Below, one piece after another: positions 21,586 to 32,356 of a stretch of DNA of 64,000 bases. The notes under the pieces are model-generated. The model was not told the DNA's origin. It saw nothing but the letters and a program-made list of their open reading frames with translations, and made no database searches. The stretch covers positions 803,001 to 867,000 of the forward strand of contig NC_051095.1 in the NCBI RefSeq assembly GCF_901709675.1, read 5' to 3'. The DNA comes from Syngnathus acus. Lineage: Eukaryota; Chordata; Actinopteri; Syngnathiformes; Syngnathidae. Numbering within the stretch: the first letter of the stretch is position 1; each line of letters starts with the position of its first letter. Both the position numbers and the translations under genes were made by a program.

Positions 21586-22263
21586 TTATTCTCGTTTTTT
21601 AAAGCCTTCTCGGGGGAATACCGTTTATTTCCAATATAGTTGTTGTTGGAAACAATTAAATATATCAATGAATAAATAAATAACCCGCATCAGTCGTGAG
21701 GAACAGGGGTTCAGAAAATGGATGGATGAATAAATACTATAATGTGATTCAGCTACTGCAGCAGTATCTTCAGCAGCCTTCAACATAGCCACGAGGGCTG
21801 GGAATCGAACCCGCGAACTCTACCACCTTAGTTTTACTTTGACTGCCAGATTGTCATGATATAATATTTACTAAATATTTCATTGGTGCCAGCATCAGGT
21901 TATGACAATCAGTTATGGCGGCCTGGATTTTGGGGCAACGCCCATAAAAGTAAATGCTAACAAATAGATTTTACAAAGTGTCAGTAAAACAAAAGTGACG
22001 CAAGCGATTCTGAAGACCCTGGGCGGGATTGGAAGACAAAATTGTTGGTAGTCCATATTATGAAAAAAAAAAAACCAGCAGTCACTCAACTAGCTTCAGG
22101 CAAACTTTATAATTAAGATAAACATTTTTTTTTACCTTACCTACAATCAACTTGGTCCATCAGAACTTTCAACATGACTGTACATTTCGACTTTCAGTAG
22201 AACTTGAAAAACAAATCATTGGACGTTTTCTATGGGCTTGCGCGTGTTCGGGGTGGTCTTCCG
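21586..22263 (-). other. ccs: ccs 3' UTR region
   Basis: Minus-strand AATAAA signals (plus-strand TTTATT) occur at about 21586 and 21624, so the ccs transcript probably ends just short of the rbm14 promoter. The interval also contains a tRNA-like repeat fragment (about 21690-21835). Confidence 0.45.
21690..21835 (-). mobile_element. tRNA-derived SINE-like fragment
   Basis: Read on the minus strand, it holds GCGGGTTCGATTCCCAGC, a good polymerase III B-box/T-arm motif. The flanking ATGGATGGATGAATAAA phrase is typical of fish repeat tails. No full cloverleaf can be drawn, so this is a repeat rather than a tRNA gene. Confidence 0.45.
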
Positions 22264-24586
22264 TCAAAGGTTGCTCCGCCCTTTGCCGGCGATGGGCCGC
22301 CCTCGCTCCTCCCACAGCGTGAGCCCGTCACAGGCGCACACCTGCTTAGGGTTCTGGAAAAGGCCGGCCGACCTGGCGATGATTCCGCACGCTAGCCTGC
22401 CCACGAGCCGGCGAGCAAGAAGACGAGAGTCGGTTGGAAAATTTGCCGCAAGGGCCCCCCCCCCGCGCCACGTCGCCACCCTACCTGGCGCCCGAGTTTC
22501 CTGTCATTTTGGAGAGCGGGTGGCCACCGAGGCCCAGGTCGTCAGGCCCAGAATCCACCACCAGAGACCGTCCGATCACGTCCCAGACCTGCAGCGGGTC
22601 ACCCACACCTTTACAGAGAGCTCCCAATATGATGCGTGCGTGTGTGCGATACCTTCAGCTGACTGTCCTCCAGTCTGAACGACGCCCTGCCATCAGGTCC
22701 GGCCAGAATATTTCCAAGATCCCCAACATGCTGCACGATGACAACAAACTCGATCAAGCCCTTTTCGCACTGCACCTTTAGAAACACCACTGACACCAGC
22801 ACATAGTCATGCCCGGTCCAAGAAAATCCTCACAGGGGGCAGATCCAAGTCCAGAAAGTCCAAACGCTGCCGGAGTTCGGCTTTAGCCACAGGTGCTTCT
22901 TTCTTATCAACGGAGCTCGACCATTTAAGTCGTACCTTCTATGAAATAATTCAAAATCCCAAAATCGTACCCGCTCAGCTTCTTGTGGACCGCCGTGGGG
23001 TCTTCCAAACGGGTTGTAGTGCTCGCCACAGCTGCACACAGACGAGCGTCAACAACGTCAGTCGGGCTGGATTTGTCAAGTCCGCGTGAAGACCCCTCAC
23101 ACACCTGAGGCAGTCCTCGGTGAGGTCGCCGAGCGCGTGTACGTGGAGGCCGTGGGCGCCGGGCTCCAAGCCATCTATGGTGCCGTCGATCAGGCAGCGC
23201 TGCTCGGACAGCTGCAGAAAACGCACCACTCCCTGGACCCGCCCCTCATGGCCGGCTAGCATTGCCACAGCGGCGCCCAGATCTGTCAAAGCCGCACCAT
23301 GAGTAACCACGGTCTCCATTTTTGATTACGTGTGTGTATGTGGCGGGCACCTTGGTCCTCTAAGTTCCCCATGCCCTTAAGCACAGCCTGACGATGGGTG
23401 CTTTCAATCAAGGCCTGCACCTCGCCACTGCTCAGGGATGTCTCCACTAGGACGCGTCCTTCGCCGACATCCACGCTGACGGAGTGGATGCCTGACAACG
23501 GCAAAACTCAAGGTTCTCAAACTTTTTGGGTCCAGGGAACTCTTACAAAAATGTGTTTTTATTGGAAATTAGGAATAGGAACACCTTTCACTTGTATATT
23601 GTGTGACAATGACAATAAAGATCTATTCTATAGCACTTTCCCAGCTACAGGGTGCTTCCCACTAAGCTCCTCATTCGCCTAGTGACGGCGCAGCATCAGG
23701 GGCAACCCGAGGACCCTTTGACGTGATCACAGGGGCCAAGGATTGAAGCCGCAACCTCTGACCTGTGAGGCGACCTCTCTACCCACTGAGCCAATAAACG
23801 AGGATGTAAATAACTAAACTCGTGACTCGTGAATGAGTCACAGGCAGAACTCTTGGCATGTTTTTTCCCTGCTGTCGTCAGACTGTTGAACATTCAACTT
23901 AGCATTCCTCTGCACACTTTGTAAATACTGTTTTGTTTCCTGCACTGTTTACATACTTTATCACTGCTGCACTTTATACTTATCTTATTTCATATTTTTA
24001 TATAGAATGTCACTTTTTATTCAGCCGCAATATCACCACATTGTTGGAAGCCGTATGCAACGAAATTTCGTTTTGTGTGCACCCAGTGTTTACAAAATGA
24101 CAATAAAGTTTGTCTAAGTCTAAGTCTAAGTTTCCCATGGCGGTTAGTTCAGTGTAAACATCTGCTGCATTCTCCTTGCAAGTGTTTTCGTTTTTTGCAA
24201 GTGTTTTTATTTTATTTAAAAAAAATGTTTTTCTTCCAAAGTCTGTCTATTTCCTACTCTTTGACAAACCTATAGGTTTACCACTAGTGGGGGAAGTTTG
24301 ACAACCACCGATATAAAATCATAGAATGTACATAAAAGTGAGATGAAAAAGTAGCTCTCTAACCTGTTCGGTGTTCAAGAGCAGCTTTAACTTGATCGCG
24401 ACAACCATCGCACGTCATCTGCACCGCAAACTCCAGCTAAACAAACATCAGGCACACACCAAATAAACAAATGCGATGTTTTTAGCGGCGTGGCTAACCG
24501 ACTCGCTATTAAATGTATACATGTTCAACGCTTACTGACGATAAAATGTGTGCTTGTCAAACCTTTGCTGGTTTATGCGCGTCCAT
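22264..24586 (-). CDS. ccs: copper chaperone for superoxide dismutase
   Basis: Loads copper and forms the disulfide in Cu,Zn-SOD1, in the cytosol and intermembrane space. Coding exons 1 to 8: 24563-24586, 24364-24436, 23351-23491, 23105-23282, 22971-23031, 22653-22730, 22485-22588, 22264-22396. All phases agree, giving 263 aa (human 274). Domain 1 is Atx1-like with the metal site MTCDGC. Domain 2 is SOD-like ([35 protein letters not shown]). At the place of the fourth SOD1 copper ligand it has Asp (SLVVDSG), as in human CCS, so it should not be an active dismutase. Domain 3 ends with the essential CXC copper-transfer motif (PKQVCACDG) and [12 protein letters not shown]. The first exon is only 8 codons (MDAHKPAK), as in the family. 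The exon 2 donor is a weaker GTTAGA. Confidence 0.93.
23640..23810 (-). mobile_element. tRNA-derived SINE in ccs intron
   Basis: On the minus strand an A-box-like GGCTCAGTGGGTAGAG is followed about 35 bases later by a B-box-like GGTTGCGGCTTCAATCC. A non-tRNA body then runs toward a tail with the AATAAAG-type phrase of fish LINE-mobilised SINEs (about 23570-23640). It lies in the intron between ccs exons 2 and 3. Confidence 0.55.
23811..24135 (+). mobile_element. LINE-like 3' end fragment
   Basis: The phrase ACGAAATTTCGTT followed by GACAATAAAG and a short TAAGTC tandem tail (24112-24130) matches the 3' ends of fish non-LTR elements of the CR1/L2 kind as I remember them. No reverse transcriptase frame is present. 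The exact family needs a repeat library. Confidence 0.45.
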
Positions 24587-25744
24587 GGCGTCTCCGTGTT
24601 GGCCGCTGAAGGCATTCAGTAATCGAGATAACATCAAATAGTACGTATTTTCTGCTTTCATAAGCGGACGATATCAGGGAGCGCGCACCGCCATGTTGGT
24701 GAGGGCTTAAAGACGTCAAACCGCCGCCGCCATATTGGTGAGGTCTTCACCTTGTCAAATGTCCTCACTGCCACCTGATGTCGTTGACGCGCCACAGCAA
24801 CTCACAAAAGGGGAAAATAGCTTTAGGCTTCTTTTTCCGGGTTATTAGGAGAAGGAGGAGGAGCAGGATGAGGGTGGGCCCGCGGCGGGGGGGAGAGGTA
24901 CGTGTGGGATGGGCAAAGGGTGGGTGACGGCTCCCTTCAGCATCCAGTCGACGGGAAGTGAAAACAGCGGTCCAGCCGCGGGGGAATCGGGACGATGAGA
25001 AAGGTGGGAGTCGGTTGTTGTTTTTCCGCTAGAACGTGCAATAAAGTTCGATCAATGTTGCGGCACGCTGCGAGAGAGGGTGTCTTTTTTTTTTTTTTTG
25101 CTTCTCCATCACGTTCCATGTCATTTCGGAGGGCACGTTATAGGGTAAGATGAGTCCAGATGGGCTTTAGTGACATTTGGGCCACATTCCAAGGGCTTTC
25201 ATCCAGAATTCTTGTCATGTCCGGCAGATTAAAAAGGTCCATGTAGGAGATTAAGCCCTGGCTCAGGAACGCGATCATGTAGGCTTTCTTTTCTTTTTTT
25301 CTCCTGGGATGAAGCACAGAACATGATTTGTGCCGGCCCAAGCCTTGACCGGACCGGACTGGACAGTCGTCACCTGTGCTGGCTGAGTGAAACCGTGACG
25401 TCGGGAACATGGCCGAATAGTGTGCGTGCGCGTGTGTGCGCGCGCGCGTGTGTGTGTGATTCTTGTGAGTGTTGTCATTTTATATTATTTTGCAGCCTCA
25501 GACAGTTTAGTAGCATTGTACCTAAAGTTTAATAAACAAATAAAGTAATAAAAATATACGTTTTGGGGATTCCTGCCGACGAAGCAAACGTACTTTCCTC
25601 CTAAACAAAAGTTGAACGACGCCAATTTTGGTCCGAGGAAACAGCTGAGATTGAAATAGGCTTCATCTAGCTGTCAAAAAGAGAATTCTGGACAAGTTGT
25701 TTTTAACCCTAAGTTCAATCTCATTTGCCATCGTCGCAGTGGAA
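24587..25744. promoter_or_regulatory. divergent spacer between ccs and gal3st3
   Basis: Two YY1-type motifs, CCGCCATGTTGG (24688-24699) and CCGCCATATTGG (24727-24738), lie 39 bp apart with GACGTCA between them, about 100-150 bp upstream of the ccs ATG. Purine-rich and G-rich sequence follows. Possible plus-strand donors occur at about 24994 and 25143. An acceptor at 25739 precedes the gal3st3 ATG by five bases, so gal3st3 has a non-coding upstream exon whose position is uncertain. A T run (25086-25100) and a short GC/GT repeat (25424-25458) also occur. Confidence 0.5.
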
Positions 25745-27070
25745 ATGGCGCAGAGCATGAGGACGTCACGGAAAGTCTTTCTGGCCCTCATCGCTGTCAC
25801 TCTGGTGACTCTGCTGATGTACTACGGCGCCGATCGGAGATGGTGAGCGAGCCGACGGCCGGGGGGGGGGGCACACGACGCATTTTCACTTTTGTTTGTT
25901 CACGGCCCCGCCTACTTTCCCGCCTTCAGGACCGGTTCCCGTTTTGACCTCGGCCCGTGCTTCCGTCGAGCGGCGGGCCCGAAGGCCAAGCGGACCAACG
26001 TGGCCTTCCTGAAGACTCACAAGACGGCGGGCAGCACGGTGCAGAACATCCTGTTCCGCTTCGCCGAACGCAACGGGCTGAGCGTGGCGCTGCCCAAACA
26101 GCGATACTGCCACACCTTCAATTACCCCAAGGCCTTCAGCGCTCATTGGGTCCACCCGCACACGCTTCCGGCCAACATCATCAGCAACCACATGCGCTTC
26201 AACGGCGCCGAGGTGCGCCGCCTCATGCCCGCCGACGCGCGCTACGTTACCATCCTGAGGGAGCCGGCCGCCATGTTCGAATCGCTCTTTGGCTACTACG
26301 GCCAGCACGCTCAGGCCTTCAGGAGCGTCCCCGGGGGCTCGCTGGACGTCTTCCTGGAGCATCCGCTGCGCTACTACCGCCCGCAAGATAAGCGCTCCAA
26401 TTTCGCCCGGAACACGCTCACTCACGACCTGGGCGGCGACAAGGACCGCCCCGCCACGGATGCGGCGTACGCGCGTTCCTTCACGGCCCAAGTGGAACGA
26501 GTCTTCTCCTTGGTGATGATCGCCGAGTACTTTGACCAGTCGCTGGTTCTCCTGCGTCACCTTCTCTCCTGGGACCTGGACGACCTGGTCTACGTCAAGC
26601 TCAACATGCGCGTGGCCAGCTCCAAGCGCCGCCTGACCCCGGACCTCGCCGACAAAATCCGCAGGTGGAATTGGATCGACGCGCACCTGTACGATCACTT
26701 CAACGCCTCGCTGTGGCGCCGGCTGTCGGCTTTGGGTTCGGCCTGCGTGGAGCGGGAGGTCCGCCTCCTGCGCGCCGCCCAAGAGAAGTTGCTGCGGAGC
26801 TGCTTCGGTGGACGTCGGCCTCTGCCCAGTTTAGCGGGCAAGATCCAGAACAAGGACCTACGGCCCTGGCAGCCCAACGCCAAAGTGGGCATCCTGGGCT
26901 ACAACCTCCCCGCCAACCTGAGCGGCGGGCTCTCCAGCTCCACGCAGGACCTCTGCCTGAAGCTCATCATGCCCGAGATCCAGTATACCAAGATTCTGCT
27001 GCGCTCCCAATCCCTTCGCTACTGCCAGAACCACCAGCACTGTTCTCCAACTAGTCTCTCAGTTCAATGA
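25745..27070 (+). CDS. gal3st3: galactose-3-O-sulfotransferase 3
   Basis: Golgi type II membrane enzyme that transfers sulfate from PAPS to the 3-OH of terminal galactose on glycans. Coding exons 25745-25842 and 25930-27070 are in frame (412 aa; human GAL3ST3 431). Residues about 11-27 (VFLALIAVTLVTLLMYY) form the signal anchor after a short basic tail. The PAPS 5'-phosphosulfate site is AFLKTHKTAGSTVQNILF and the 3'-phosphate region is RYVTILREPAAMFESLF. Further family blocks are FSLVMIAEYFDQSLVLLR, WDLDDLVY, DHFNASLW and LKLIMPEIQYTK. Two N-glycosylation sites are visible (NAS, NLS). The catalytic part on a single exon is normal for the family. GAL3ST3 rather than GAL3ST1, 2 or 4 is favoured by the AEYFDQSLVLLR block and the 11q13-type neighbours. 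Confidence 0.88.
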
Positions 27071-28110
27071 CGTGACATCGTTTCGATTTGAGAAGCTCCC
27101 CCGACGCGTCCGACCGGGAGCTCTTCCCCGCTGAACCTGAATTCGCCGGAGCCTCCACCCCGACGTCCTCACGAGGTCCGAGTGGCCTCTTGTGGCAAGG
27201 GGGAGGGACGCGAGAACCGAGAAGGAGACTGGGACTCTCACGTCTCAGGAGAAGGAAACCAAGTTTCTGCCTACACTTTAGTTGCTATGACAACTAGGGA
27301 TGGAAAAAGTGCAGCGATTTTTACATAAATACACACTCACACACACACATACACACACACAGACGTGTACGTTCCTATCCAAAAGTATGGGAACGGCAAG
27401 GTCAATTCCTTGATGTCCACTGAAGACATTTGAGTTTCAAATCCAAAAATGAAAAGATTTGATGGGCTTCACATCTCAGGACGGGGCCGGTTTTATGTGA
27501 AGCTGCCCACTTTCCAAGTATTGAAACAGACCATGAAACCATCTTCAAGTGAACAACACTTGATACAATTGCCACACTAAAATGATTTTGTCGACTCGTG
27601 AATTCACTCTGCTGCGATCATCCTGAGTGACGTCATCACTACAGTCGAGCAGCCATCACGTGACCTCCCACAGGTGGAACACAAAAGCCAAAAACAAGAA
27701 GTATAATGCTGAAGCAGTCCATCTAAAAGGCGACACCACGACTTTGCGTTTTTCTATCAGGAAATCTGAAAGCACACAAACGTGTTTAGAAGCTGTGAAC
27801 ATGGAATTACATTCAGATGTCAAGTCAAACTTTGGATCTTGTAATCAACCGGCTGCTTTATTTCTCAGGTTTAGTCGACAACGAGATAGCTGAGCTTTGT
27901 GATGAACGGTGCGTGCGTGCGTGCGTGCGTGCGTGCGTGTAAAGCACAATGACACTTTTGGGTGAAGTTCAGGTTATTGATTTGAAATACAAGATGAACG
28001 TTGAGAACTCACACAATTCAACTGACAAATGTGATGATAAAATAAAAAGAAATTCTACCAGACGTCTCACTTTTATCCAGCCTCATTTATAAAATGTACA
28101 AATAAATATA
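27071..28110 (+). other. gal3st3: gal3st3 3' UTR
   Basis: Non-coding sequence after the stop, with CA repeats (27337-27361) and a (GTGC)n microsatellite (27909-27940). AATAAA signals lie at 28041-28046 and about 28101-28106. The 3' end is inferred near 28060-28125. Confidence 0.5.
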
Positions 28111-28429
28111 TGATTTTGTTTATTGCGATACATGAATTCGTCGCTTATTTGTTTAAAAAGTAAATCCCCATTTTGTTTGTGTTAGATTCTTTTTCCAAAT
28201 CGTTCCACCCCGATACGTCAAGTTGTGTGTGACGCACACACACACAGCGACTGAACGCCATGAAACTTTGCCACACGGCCAGGCTGAACTCGTGAGTGCT
28301 CAAAATGCGGTGGGCGGCGCGCCCCTGTGGCCAAAGCAAAAAATAAAAAAAGCCCCCCACCCACACCCACACCCACCCACTTGAACCTGCAACGCTTTAG
28401 GACGCAAATAGCGCGCTGACGTACGACAA

Positions 28430-28729
28430 AGTGCAGTTTCCGGTGCAATGACGCGCCGAACAGCACGGCGTTTTCGTGACCACGCCTGAGCTCGATTTGG
28501 GCTTCCAGGAGTCGCCTGTAGTCTACTCGGTCCAAGTTGCAAGCACAGTGACGGGAGCGCTGCAGGAGATGCGTTCAGTCTCCTCCTCCGCCTTGTCACC
28601 GCCGAGGCGCGCATCTCCTCGCTGACGAGCTCGCGCTCCTCCAGACGCGCACACGCCCTTCCAGCCGCCGCCGCCGCCGCGGGCGCCGCCACGACGCGTC
28701 GCTCATCCCGTCCCGGGGAGCACAAGGTA
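28430..28729 (+). promoter_or_regulatory. rin1: rin1 promoter and probable non-coding first exon
   Basis: A CpG island-like segment (28540-28735) contains a CCGCCG run (28673-28683) and ends at a near-consensus donor, CACAAG|GTAAGT, at 28729/28730. The next convincing plus-strand acceptor is at 32356, immediately before the rin1 coding start. I infer a 5' UTR exon and a 3.6-kb first intron. Confidence 0.5.
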
Positions 28730-30489
28730 AGTCCCCTGAGTTCGAGCTCGCGCGTGACCTCCTGCGACGTGGCAGGCTCGCCCAAAAGGCGTCAACCTTT
28801 AGCCGCGCATGACGTCATTTGAACGAACAATCGCAAAGTGAGTCTTAATTGATGAGTTCGGGCGTATGGCTGCCAGAGGTCGTATAGGTGCCATGAGATC
28901 AGGTGAAAGCGAGTCCGAGTGGGCGGCAGCTCCCACTTGGGACGTTACATAATCGTCAAGAAGAGTGAAAAGCGCCATCCTGTCGGCGTGGGAGTGGACG
29001 TGATGCTTATTCGCGCTTTTCTCGCTTCTTGGTGCGCTCGATGCGAGCGTCCGTCCGAGCCGTCGCTTGCTTGCGCGTGTGCACGACATGCGAGCAGAAA
29101 TCAGACATGCCAATTAAGCATTTCAAGAGCAATTACCAGAGCTGCAGTTGTTGAAGGAATATTTTGAGAAGGTTATATATATTCTCCCTAAAAATGCTGC
29201 GTTGTTGTCCCAAAGCAGTCGTTCTAAGGGAGCTGTGGAGTTTGAGCAGATTGGGTTACTTTTACGCACAATATAGGTTGGGTTAATTATTTTGTGCAAT
29301 CAAGTTGGCTGAAGCTGGTCGCCATTTTGGATGCTTTGGTTTACTGAAGTTGAATGAAATGTGAAGCTTGAGATTTATTTCTCACCGCCATTTCAGTCGC
29401 TTGAATTCATCAAATGTTTGTTTTCTTTACCAAATTCTGGAATTCTCAAATTTGCTGAACAGCTTTTTTGTTGTCACGTTCTACTTTGGCGCCGTTTGTT
29501 GGAGAAAAAAACGATTGACAATGAAGTCCGGAAGAAACTAAAAGTTTGATATGTTTTAGCCCAGTAGATGGAAATTGGGGGGGGGTCCACAATTAATTTG
29601 TTTCATTAGCGTATAACACGATGAGGTGCCCCCCCCCCCCCCCCACACACATATACGTCATGTCTAGTGTAAAAGTGTCCCATCAAGCTGGAGCGTCAAT
29701 CATGAGAAGCACTTGGTTGCATTGGTTGACGTGGGCGTCAATGACGCCATCTGGTGGCCACAAAGGTCATGCCCGCAGTCAAAAAAAGAGAAAGTCTCTC
29801 CTTTAAACATAGAAGGTTATCGCCCCCCACACACACTTACATTAACACACACTCACATACACACAAACACGAGCTCAATTAATATGTAATCGCAGACCCC
29901 CCCCCCCCCCACACACACACAGACAGACAGGCATGCACTCAAGTCCCTGAGGCTTGCAAAAATAATGAATATTCACAGTTATGCTCCTTCTTCGCCCCTA
30001 CAGTCAAGTGTTGCGTCCGGTTGTGTTGTGTTTGTGTGACTCACAATCGGCTCAGTCACCCTCAGACGCACACAAAAATGGACACCTGCCGTCAATGCAG
30101 TAAGCGACCCCCCCCTTGCAGCCCCCGCAGCACTCTCTCCCTCTACGTGGACACTTATAGCAGTCCCATTTGTCATCAGGATAAAATTAGCCGTCATCAT
30201 GTTCACGCAGATGCGTTGCAGGCGGTTGTCAAACGGTTTTGTTTTTTTCCTTTCCACTTTTACGTCACTTTGTGAAGCAACTATGGCAACAGTCATCAAA
30301 CTTTATGCGTTACTATGAAACCCACAGACGACGCGGGTAAGCTAGGCTAGCAATTCAGTCATCAAAGTAAAGCCCCTCCAGAAAAGAAAATTAATAAGTT
30401 AATTCAGAAAGTCACTGTTGACAATACAAAGTACTCTGGGTGGTCGATGCAAACAGAGAAGTTGTCCACTTTGAAGATGACTCCAAGTA

Positions 30490-30901
30490 CCGTATTTTCC
30501 GGACTATAAGGCGCACCGGACTATAAGGCGCACCTTCAATGAATGGCCCATTTTAAAACTTTATCCTTATATAAGGTGCACCGGACTATAAGGCGCACCG
30601 TTAATGCATCATGTCAGATTTTTAATCCAAATCAAATCATTCTCCATTTTATCTTTTTTATTTCAACTTCAGACGCAACAAATTACGTTATAATCACAAA
30701 ATAATGATCCATAGTCTTTTTGATTCATGATTCATAGTCTTCAGCAGGCCACTTATGATTGATTTCATGACACAATGCTTCGGGCCAGTTTCAATTTAGG
30801 AATTTGGTCCATATATAAGGCGCACCGGACTATAAGGCGCACTGTCGGCTTTTGAGAAAAATGTAGGTTTTTAGGTGCGCCTTATAGTCCGGAAAATACG
30901 G
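30490..30901. mobile_element. MITE with TA target-site duplication
   Basis: A 412-bp element with matching terminal inverted repeats. The left end begins CCGTATTTTCCGGACTATAAG and the right end is its reverse complement. It is flanked by TA on both sides (30488-30489 and 30902-30903), the insertion signature of Tc1/mariner-type transposases. Internal phrases ACTATAAGGCGCACC recur four more times. There is no coding capacity. A related larger element lies at 59280-60337. Confidence 0.85.
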
Positions 30902-31145
30902 TAGTTTGTTCTGAGCTGTCCAGGTTGCGAATGGCCGCTGTACCAGGAGATGGCAGCGTCCTCAAAGTGGCTCTGAATGGTGAGGATGTCAATCTAAAAA
31001 AAATTAAATAAACAGCTTTCCTTGCTCGGAATGTCATTTTAAGGGGTGTGTAAAAATCTAAAAGAAGCAAAGGCAGGGCAAAAAGTGGGGGCTCTTCCCC
31101 CGTGCCCCCAGTTCACCTTTGTACTCGGATAAAAAGTGTCTCTGA

Positions 31146-31157
31146 TCAATCAATCAG

Positions 31158-31203
<46 letters not shown>
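31146..31203. repeat. (AATC)n microsatellite
   Basis: About 14 AATC units, slightly interrupted at the left end. Confidence 0.9.
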
Positions 31204-32356
31204 CGTCAGTCAGTCAATTAATTTGGTGCGCATTGTTTTCAACTGTACGGGGAGTTCATGTTGGAAAAATAAATACTGCTGTAAAGTAAAGTCATCTTCA
31301 GATGCCTGAAAAAATGTACTTTAGTACAAACGCAAAGTATTTGTTCTAAGCAGCGAGCGCTGGTGTTTGCGTGTGCGCCGACTTTGGAAATACCGAGGGG
31401 TCGCGCTCCCTGAACGTCTCATACTCGCGCTCAGGTCGATGCCGCATGTGGAGGAGACGAATCGAATGATGAAAACAATTATCCTGGAAACACAAATGAG
31501 CTCTCTCGGGCTATTTTTTTTCCTCCAACTTGCGGTTGTCATGCTCATTGCGAAGCGGCGCGCACGCGCACGCGCTCCTGGAAGGGGAGGACTTACGTAA
31601 CAAGTGTCAGGAGGTGAGTGTTGATGTGCAAATGAATGGAAATAAAATATGTTCAGCAGTAGATTCCTTGAATGTTGCTGAAGCACGTGGCCACTCGCGA
31701 AAATACCAACGCGAGGGAGGGAAGCAAAGAAATACACGTGGTACACAAGGTGTCATCTTTATGACTTTTTTTTTTTTTTTTGCCAAGCTTTGTGGGAATA
31801 AACATACAGTAGCCGCCTTGCCACTGCGTTGGTGTGAGCGTGCCTCGGCTTATCAGGGAAAAGGTGTTTCACTGAGTGGGAATGCCTGCTCGAATGTGGA
31901 GGCCAGGGTTGCCATGGCGACCATCTGCTGCTACGCTGGCGAACGCTCGCCGGCAGCCCACACATTGTGACATCCAGCAGCACGCCGAGCCCAGCCGAGC
32001 CGAGCCGAGCCGAGAGAGCCCAAGTATCGCAACACACTGACTGCTAACGTTAGCATTAGCCTTCCGACTAGTGTGAAACCGTGTCAAGTTTCTTCCAAAC
32101 GTCTGCCGGTTCTCTATGAATGAACTTCATGAATGACCAGGCAGCAGTCTAACAGATTTGATTAAAAAAATAAATAAATAAACGGAACTGGCCCAAACGT
32201 GTGCCAAGATTGGACAATTAAAAAGTAAAAGTCAACTGTCAATTATATCACTTTTAAGCTAATGCTATTATTATTATGCTAGTATTTTATCGTGACTCGA
32301 AAGTGACCCGAAAGCAAAGAAGACCGGGAGGATGATCCCGCCGTTGCTTTTTTCAG

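Larger units (their letters stand above)
28730..32356. other. rin1: rin1 first intron
   Basis: Contains C-rich/CA stretches (29631-29650, 29822-29840, 29896-29925), a MITE (30490-30901) and an (AATC)n microsatellite (31146-31203). A CGAGC/CGAGC-type short repeat lies at 31983-32016. The rest looks unique with no exon. Confidence 0.5.

Noticed and set aside
21780-21835. tRNA gene on the minus strand
   Set aside because: A good T-arm/B-box is present but no matching acceptor stem, D-arm or anticodon loop could be folded.
25886-26782. 298-aa frame on the minus strand
   Set aside because: It is the antisense shadow of the GC-rich gal3st3 catalytic exon. The plus strand matches a sulfotransferase throughout.
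29734-29748. Inverted repeat GGCGTCAATGACGCC
   Set aside because: A single 7-bp inverted repeat with one spacer base is expected by chance in a window this size. No nearby gene start or second copy supports it.
30490-30901. Possible hairpin RNA or microRNA precursor formed by the inverted ends
   Set aside because: The arms are separated by about 370 bp and match transposon termini flanked by TA, so a MITE explains them better.
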